DNA of 9,269 nt from assembly GCA_051651625.1 (NCBI GenBank), contig JBOFSQ010000053.1, positions 1-9,269 on the forward strand, written 5' to 3'. The notes beneath the pieces are model-generated. The model ran no database searches, was not told the origin of the DNA, and worked only from the letters and a program-made list of their open reading frames with translations. Positions 6,481 through 9,269 of this stretch are shown one piece after another (position 1 is the stretch's first letter; every line of letters begins with the position of its first letter). This DNA is from JBOFSQ01 sp051651625 (GTDB lineage Bacteria > Planctomycetota > Planctomycetia > Pirellulales > Thermoguttaceae). The position numbers and the translations under genes are program-made.

Positions 6481-6495
6481 CGTCAACGAATTGCC
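6481..6495 (+). repeat. Short repeat, inverted partner downstream of ilvB
   Basis: CGTCAACGAATTGCC matches the reverse complement of 8459-8473 at 14 of 15 positions. It belongs to the same group of repeats that flank ilvB. Confidence 0.55.
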
Positions 6496-6505
6496 GTCCG
6501 AATGG

Positions 6506-6525
6506 ATTCCTGCCTTCGCAGGAAT
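6506..6525. repeat. dRS3-like hairpin repeat
   Basis: ATTCCTGCCTTCGCAGGAAT is a perfect 8-bp inverted repeat around a CTTC loop. It follows the pattern ATTCCN...NGGAAT of the dispersed repeats called dRS3 in Neisseria, which are also seen widely as GATTCCYGCCTTCGCRGGAATGAC in other bacteria. Only one copy is present here. There is no T-run after it, so it is not an obvious terminator for the gene upstream. Confidence 0.6.
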
Positions 6526-6575
6526 GACGAAACGAACCATGAACGGCCACAAAAATTCAAACCAACACAAAAGAT

Positions 6576-8402
6576 ATGAGCAAAACACCCCAAACGCCAC
6601 ACGCATTGATGAGCGGTGCGCAGATTGCGATAGAATCACTGGCCCGTGCCGGTGTCGATACGATTTTCGCTTACCCCGGCGGTTTCAGCATGCCGCTTCA
6701 TCAAGTTCTTACGCAGTACCGCGACAAGATTCGCGTCATCCTACCGCGACAAGAGCAGGGCGGCGGTTTTGCAGCGCACGGGTACGCGCGGAGCACTGGA
6801 AAACTCGGCGTCTGTATGGCGACCAGTGGGCCCGGGGCGACCAATCTGATCACAACAATCGCCGACGCCAAGCTCGACAGTATTCCCGTCCTCTTCATCA
6901 CGGGGCAGGTGACGACGCAAGCCATCGGGAGCGACGCCTTTCAGGAAACGCCTATCGTTGAACTTTGTCGCAGTATCACGAAGAGTCATTATTTGGTGAC
7001 AGCGGTTGAAGATGTTGCTCGCATTTTCAAAGAAGCGATCTATGTCGCCACGACGGGGCGACCGGGACCGGTTCTCATTGACATTCCAAAAAACATTCAG
7101 GTCACGTCTTGCGCGCCGGATTTTGACGTTGCGATTTCGCTCCCCGGTTACCAAGTAATGCCATCGACTGGCGCAACATCCAGCCGAGGTACAAGCCGCA
7201 AGGTCAAGCGTGAGTTGGAATCGTCGCCGCGTCTCAACGATCCGATTGCGGCGGTCGCCGACGCGATTGCCCACGCTTCGCGTCCGGTTATCTATGCAGG
7301 TGGCGGGATCGTTGCTTCGGGGGCGTCAGCGGCGTTACGGGAGCTGGCTGAAAAGTGCCAAATTCCGGTGACGACGACACTCACGGGGTTGTCGTGTTTT
7401 CCGGGCGAACACGAGTTGTCACTCGGAATGATCGGCATGCACGGAACCGCATACGCAAACCACGCGGTGAGCGAATGCGATCTGCTACTCGCTATCGGTG
7501 TGCGATTTGATGACCGTGTCACCGGCAACGTCGCAGAGTTTGCGAAAAACGCACGCATCATTCACGTCGATATTGACCCGTCTGAAATCAACAAGGTCAA
7601 GCGTGTACATCTCTCGATTGTGACGGACGCCAACGAATTTTTGTTTGCACTCAACAAGGTTGTGAAGAAGCCGACTAACGACTTGAAGCCGTGGTTTCAG
7701 CGGATTGCGGAGTGGCGGTCGGTGATGCCGCTCGGATTTGAGACGTACAGTGATCACATCGTCCCGCAGCAGGCGATAGAAATGCTTTGGCAGATGACGC
7801 GGCAACAAGATTGCTACATCGCCACCGGTGTTGGCCAACACCAAATGTGGACGACCCAATACTACAAATTTTCTAAACCGCGACACTGGCTTTCGAGTGC
7901 TGGACTTGGGACGATGGGGTTCGGACTCCCCGCCGCAATGGGCGCGAAGGTTGCGCACCCGAACGCAACAGTCATCGACATTGATGGCGATGGCAGTTTT
8001 CTCATGAACATTCAAGAGATGGCGACGTGTCATTGCGAGAAGATTCCGGTCAAGGTTATGCTTCTCAACAATCAGCATCTTGGAATGGTTGTACAGTGGG
8101 AAGACCGTTTTAACCAAGCGAATCGTGCGCACACTTATCTTGGTCCGATTGACGCGCCGGAGTGGTTAGGGAAGGGTGCGGGCGTTTCGCCGACGGTACG
8201 TTTTCCGCACTTTGTCGAGATCGCACGCGGTTTTGGTTGGGACGCATTGGAAGTTTCAAAGCCGAGTGAACTTCCCGCTGGAATCGAAGCGATGCTCAAG
8301 AGCGACAAGCCGTTTCTTCTCGACGTCGCAGTTTCATACCGCGAACACGTTTTGCCAATGACTCCGCCGGGCGGAACGGTACGCGATATGATTCTGCGGT
8401 AG
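6576..8402 (+). CDS. ilvB: Acetolactate synthase large (catalytic) subunit
   Basis: Thiamine-diphosphate enzyme joining pyruvate with pyruvate or 2-ketobutyrate, the first common step of valine, leucine and isoleucine synthesis. All three domains of the 608-residue protein are visible. The N-terminal ThDP domain holds FAYPGG (31-36) and the catalytic E60 in LPRQEQGGGFAAHGYAR. The central FAD domain holds GMHGTAYANHAV (287-298) and GVRFDDRVTG (308-317). The C-terminal ThDP/Mg domain holds GVGQHQMW (418-425), GDGSF (471-475) and LLNNQHLGMVVQWEDRF (496-512). Many segments match plant enzymes as I recall them: DAFQETPIVE, RSITKSHYLV, NRAHTYLG, EHVLPM. Oddities are Q59 where almost all family members have His before the catalytic Glu, and a longer charged linker at about 190-222. 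No Shine-Dalgarno is evident. The regulatory subunit gene ilvN is not in the window. Confidence 0.95.
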   Translation: MSKTPQTPHALMSGAQIAIESLARAGVDTIFAYPGGFSMPLHQVLTQYRDKIRVILPRQEQGGGFAAHGYARSTGKLGVCMATSGPGATNLITTIADAKLDSIPVLFITGQVTTQAIGSDAFQETPIVELCRSITKSHYLVTAVEDVARIFKEAIYVATTGRPGPVLIDIPKNIQVTSCAPDFDVAISLPGYQVMPSTGATSSRGTSRKVKRELESSPRLNDPIAAVADAIAHASRPVIYAGGGIVASGASAALRELAEKCQIPVTTTLTGLSCFPGEHELSLGMIGMHGTAYANHAVSECDLLLAIGVRFDDRVTGNVAEFAKNARIIHVDIDPSEINKVKRVHLSIVTDANEFLFALNKVVKKPTNDLKPWFQRIAEWRSVMPLGFETYSDHIVPQQAIEMLWQMTRQQDCYIATGVGQHQMWTTQYYKFSKPRHWLSSAGLGTMGFGLPAAMGAKVAHPNATVIDIDGDGSFLMNIQEMATCHCEKIPVKVMLLNNQHLGMVVQWEDRFNQANRAHTYLGPIDAPEWLGKGAGVSPTVRFPHFVEIARGFGWDALEVSKPSELPAGIEAMLKSDKPFLLDVAVSYREHVLPMTPPGGTVRDMILR

Positions 8403-8458
8403 AGCAGGGCGGACACATTGGAAGCCGCGAACGAAGCGTAAGCGGGAATCCTCCTGAA

Positions 8459-8480
8459 GGCACTTCGTTGACGCTCACCG
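8459..8480 (-). repeat. Repeat fragment downstream of ilvB
   Basis: GGCACTTCGTTGACG (8459-8473) is the inverted partner of 6481-6495. It overlaps ACGCTCACCG (8471-8480), which is a direct copy of 6423-6432. The upstream repeat parts therefore recur here in a rearranged order. Confidence 0.55.
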
Positions 8481-8522
8481 CCGGTTATTGAGATTTTCTG
8501 GTACACACGCCCACATTGGGGC

Positions 8523-8566
8523 AATAAGAACACGAAGCGTGAGCGAGTGCCCTGAATAAGAACACG
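8523..8566 (+). repeat. Direct repeats downstream of ilvB
   Basis: AATAAGAACACGAAGCG, continuing to GAGCGAGTGCC (8523-8551), matches 6433-6461 with a single G for A change. A truncated second unit, GAATAAGAACACG, follows at 8554-8566. It runs straight into the first palindromic element at 8568. Confidence 0.75.
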
Positions 8567-8567
8567 C

Positions 8568-8665
8568 CAATGGCAGCCGGAAACGCAGAAAATCGGTCTA
8601 CTGAATGCGACATCGCACTACCGGTCACTCCGCCGGAGTACCGGCTACGTTCGCGGCTGCCATTG
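8568..8665. repeat. Palindromic element A with terminal inverted repeats
   Basis: The ends AATGGCAGCCGGAAACG (8569-8585) and CGTTCGCGGCTGCCATT (8648-8664) are inverted repeats matching at 15 of 17 positions, plus a flanking C/G pair. The interior contains ACCGGTCACTCCGCCGGAGT (8620-8639), itself partly self-complementary. The element is homologous to element B in the opposite orientation. It encodes no protein and looks like a MITE- or BIME-type noncoding repeat. Confidence 0.75.
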
Positions 8666-8692
8666 GTGTACTCCACTACCAGAATCAGAGCG

Positions 8693-8806
8693 GGAAGCGT
8701 AAGCGAGTGGCAGTGCAACCCCAAGTCCAATAGGACTTATAGGTCGCATAGGGCCTATATGTCCTATTGGACACACCGCACCACGCGGTCACTCGCTTAC
8801 GCTTCC
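8693..8806. repeat. Nested symmetric palindrome between elements A and B
   Basis: The outer arms GGAAGCGTAAGCGAGTG (8693-8709) and its exact reverse complement (8790-8806) match 17 of 17. Inside lies a second inverted repeat of 21-bp arms (8725-8745 and 8752-8772, 19 of 21 matching, 6-nt loop) whose tips are GTCCAATAGGAC and GTCCTATTGGAC. The two inverted repeats share almost the same centre (8749.5 and 8748.5), so the whole 114 bp could fold as one long hairpin with internal bulges. Confidence 0.8.
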
Positions 8807-8807
8807 T

Positions 8808-8952
8808 AATGGCAGCCGCGAACGGAGAAATCGGTACTCCGATTTCGGAGTGACCGGTAGTTCGATGTCGCGTTATTCAAACCGTTCACTATGCGCGACG
8901 TCTTCCCACCGGTCACTCCGCCAGAGTACCGGCTCCGTTTCCGGCTGCCATT
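8808..8952. repeat. Palindromic element B, inverted homologue of A
   Basis: The ends AATGGCAGCCGCGAACG (8808-8824) and CGTTTCCGGCTGCCATT (8936-8952) are the two ends of element A in swapped, inverted order, each an exact 17-bp match to its partner. Inside, GGAGTGACCGGTAGT and CGATGTCGC also match the reverse complement of A. B is about 50 bp longer and has its own imperfect internal symmetry: CGGAGTGACCGGT against ACCGGTCACTCCG. A partial extra copy, TACCGGCTCCGTTCGCG, follows at 8954-8970. No protein is encoded. Confidence 0.75.
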
Positions 8953-8988
8953 GTACCGGCTCCGTTCGCGTCCGATTCGGGCACACGC

Positions 8989-9269
8989 TTACTGCTCCTT
9001 ATACTTCCTCACGGCGTCGTAGATTTTCTTCTGCGACGTCTTCGCGTCGTTCCATGCGGTTTTTACGTTCGCGGGCAAGACGTTTTGGACTTGCGCTTCG
9101 AGAGTCGTTTGCAGGTCGCGCAGTTTTGTCACCGACACTTCTCCCGGCTCGACTACCGCTTTCGTGTTCGACTTGAGAAACGGTTGCAAAATGCCATCGA
9201 GCTTTTTCACTTCGTCTTCGGACATTTCAAACGCCGCAAACGATGCCATGTTCTGCGATGGAAACTCTA
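8989..9269 (-). CDS. 3' end of an unrecognised protein (partial)
   Basis: A minus-strand open frame ends in TAA at 8991-8989 and stays open to the right edge, giving about 92 visible residues. An ATG at 9249 could be a start, but it has no Shine-Dalgarno and the frame continues upstream without a stop (EFPSQN...), so the gene is probably cut by the window edge. The visible part is highly charged with no cysteine. It is likely mostly helical (MSEDEVKKLDGILQPFLKSN; KLRDLQTTLEAQVQNVL) and ends VRKYKEQ. It resembles no family I can name. It converges on ilvB across the palindrome array. Confidence 0.55.
   Translation of the reverse strand, partial: EFPSQNMASFAAFEMSEDEVKKLDGILQPFLKSNTKAVVEPGEVSVTKLRDLQTTLEAQVQNVLPANVKTAWNDAKTSQKKIYDAVRKYKEQ

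Noticed and set aside
6293..6961. 222-codon plus-strand open frame across the ilvB leader
   Set aside because: It overlaps the metallopeptidase end, the repeats and the start of ilvB in another frame. Both flanking genes are far better supported.
8570..8809. 79-codon plus-strand open frame in the repeat region
   Set aside because: It is made entirely of palindromic repeats, has no ribosome-binding site and translates to low-complexity basic sequence.
8523..8809. CRISPR array
   Set aside because: The repeats are few, unequal in spacing, mixed in orientation and not separated by uniform spacers, and no cas gene is present.
8850..9176. 108-codon plus-strand open frame
   Set aside because: It spans repeat element B and then runs antisense to the partial minus-strand gene. 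It is Ser/Arg-rich, a typical shadow.

Overview
The window looks like a piece of a Planctomycetota chromosome, with the order Pirellulales a guess only. The evidence is protein style: RpoA begins MRIRWRGLELPS, ribosomal protein L17 is much enlarged, a HELYH metallopeptidase of a type I associate with planctomycetes sits after the ribosomal genes, and the acetolactate synthase is plant-like. Short intergenic repeats containing AAGCGTAAGCGAGTG also fit. None of this was checked against a database.

Layout. Bases 1-269 hold the 3' end of an unrecognised plus-strand gene. It converges on a minus-strand serine acetyltransferase gene (325-1257), with a GC-rich hairpin between them. A 156-bp divergent promoter region separates the acetyltransferase from a plus-strand PSP1/RicT-family gene (1414-2238). 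A promoter near 2283-2310 and a 115-nt leader precede the alpha operon: rpmJ-rpsM-rpsK-rpsD-rpoA-rplQ (2426-5799). This encodes L36, S13, S11, S4, the RNA polymerase alpha subunit and L17. infA, secY, map and adk, which often sit just upstream, are absent. A small putative zinc metallopeptidase gene (5853-6422) follows rplQ closely and may be co-transcribed.

Bases 6423-6575 carry intergenic repeats, including a dRS3-like hairpin. The acetolactate synthase large-subunit gene (6576-8402) comes next, flanked on both sides by related repeats. The 586 bp after it (8403-8988) encode no convincing protein. They hold a nested palindromic structure: two homologous elements in opposite orientation (8568-8665 and 8808-8952) enclosing a third, separately symmetric palindrome (8693-8806). 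The window ends in the 3' part of a minus-strand gene of unknown function.

Together the genes are core housekeeping functions: translation, transcription, cysteine synthesis and branched-chain amino acid synthesis. The most unusual parts are the nested palindrome array and the repeats bracketing ilvB, followed by lineage-type changes in L17, the alpha C-terminal domain and the acetolactate synthase active site. I saw no defence system, CRISPR array, transposase gene or tRNA.
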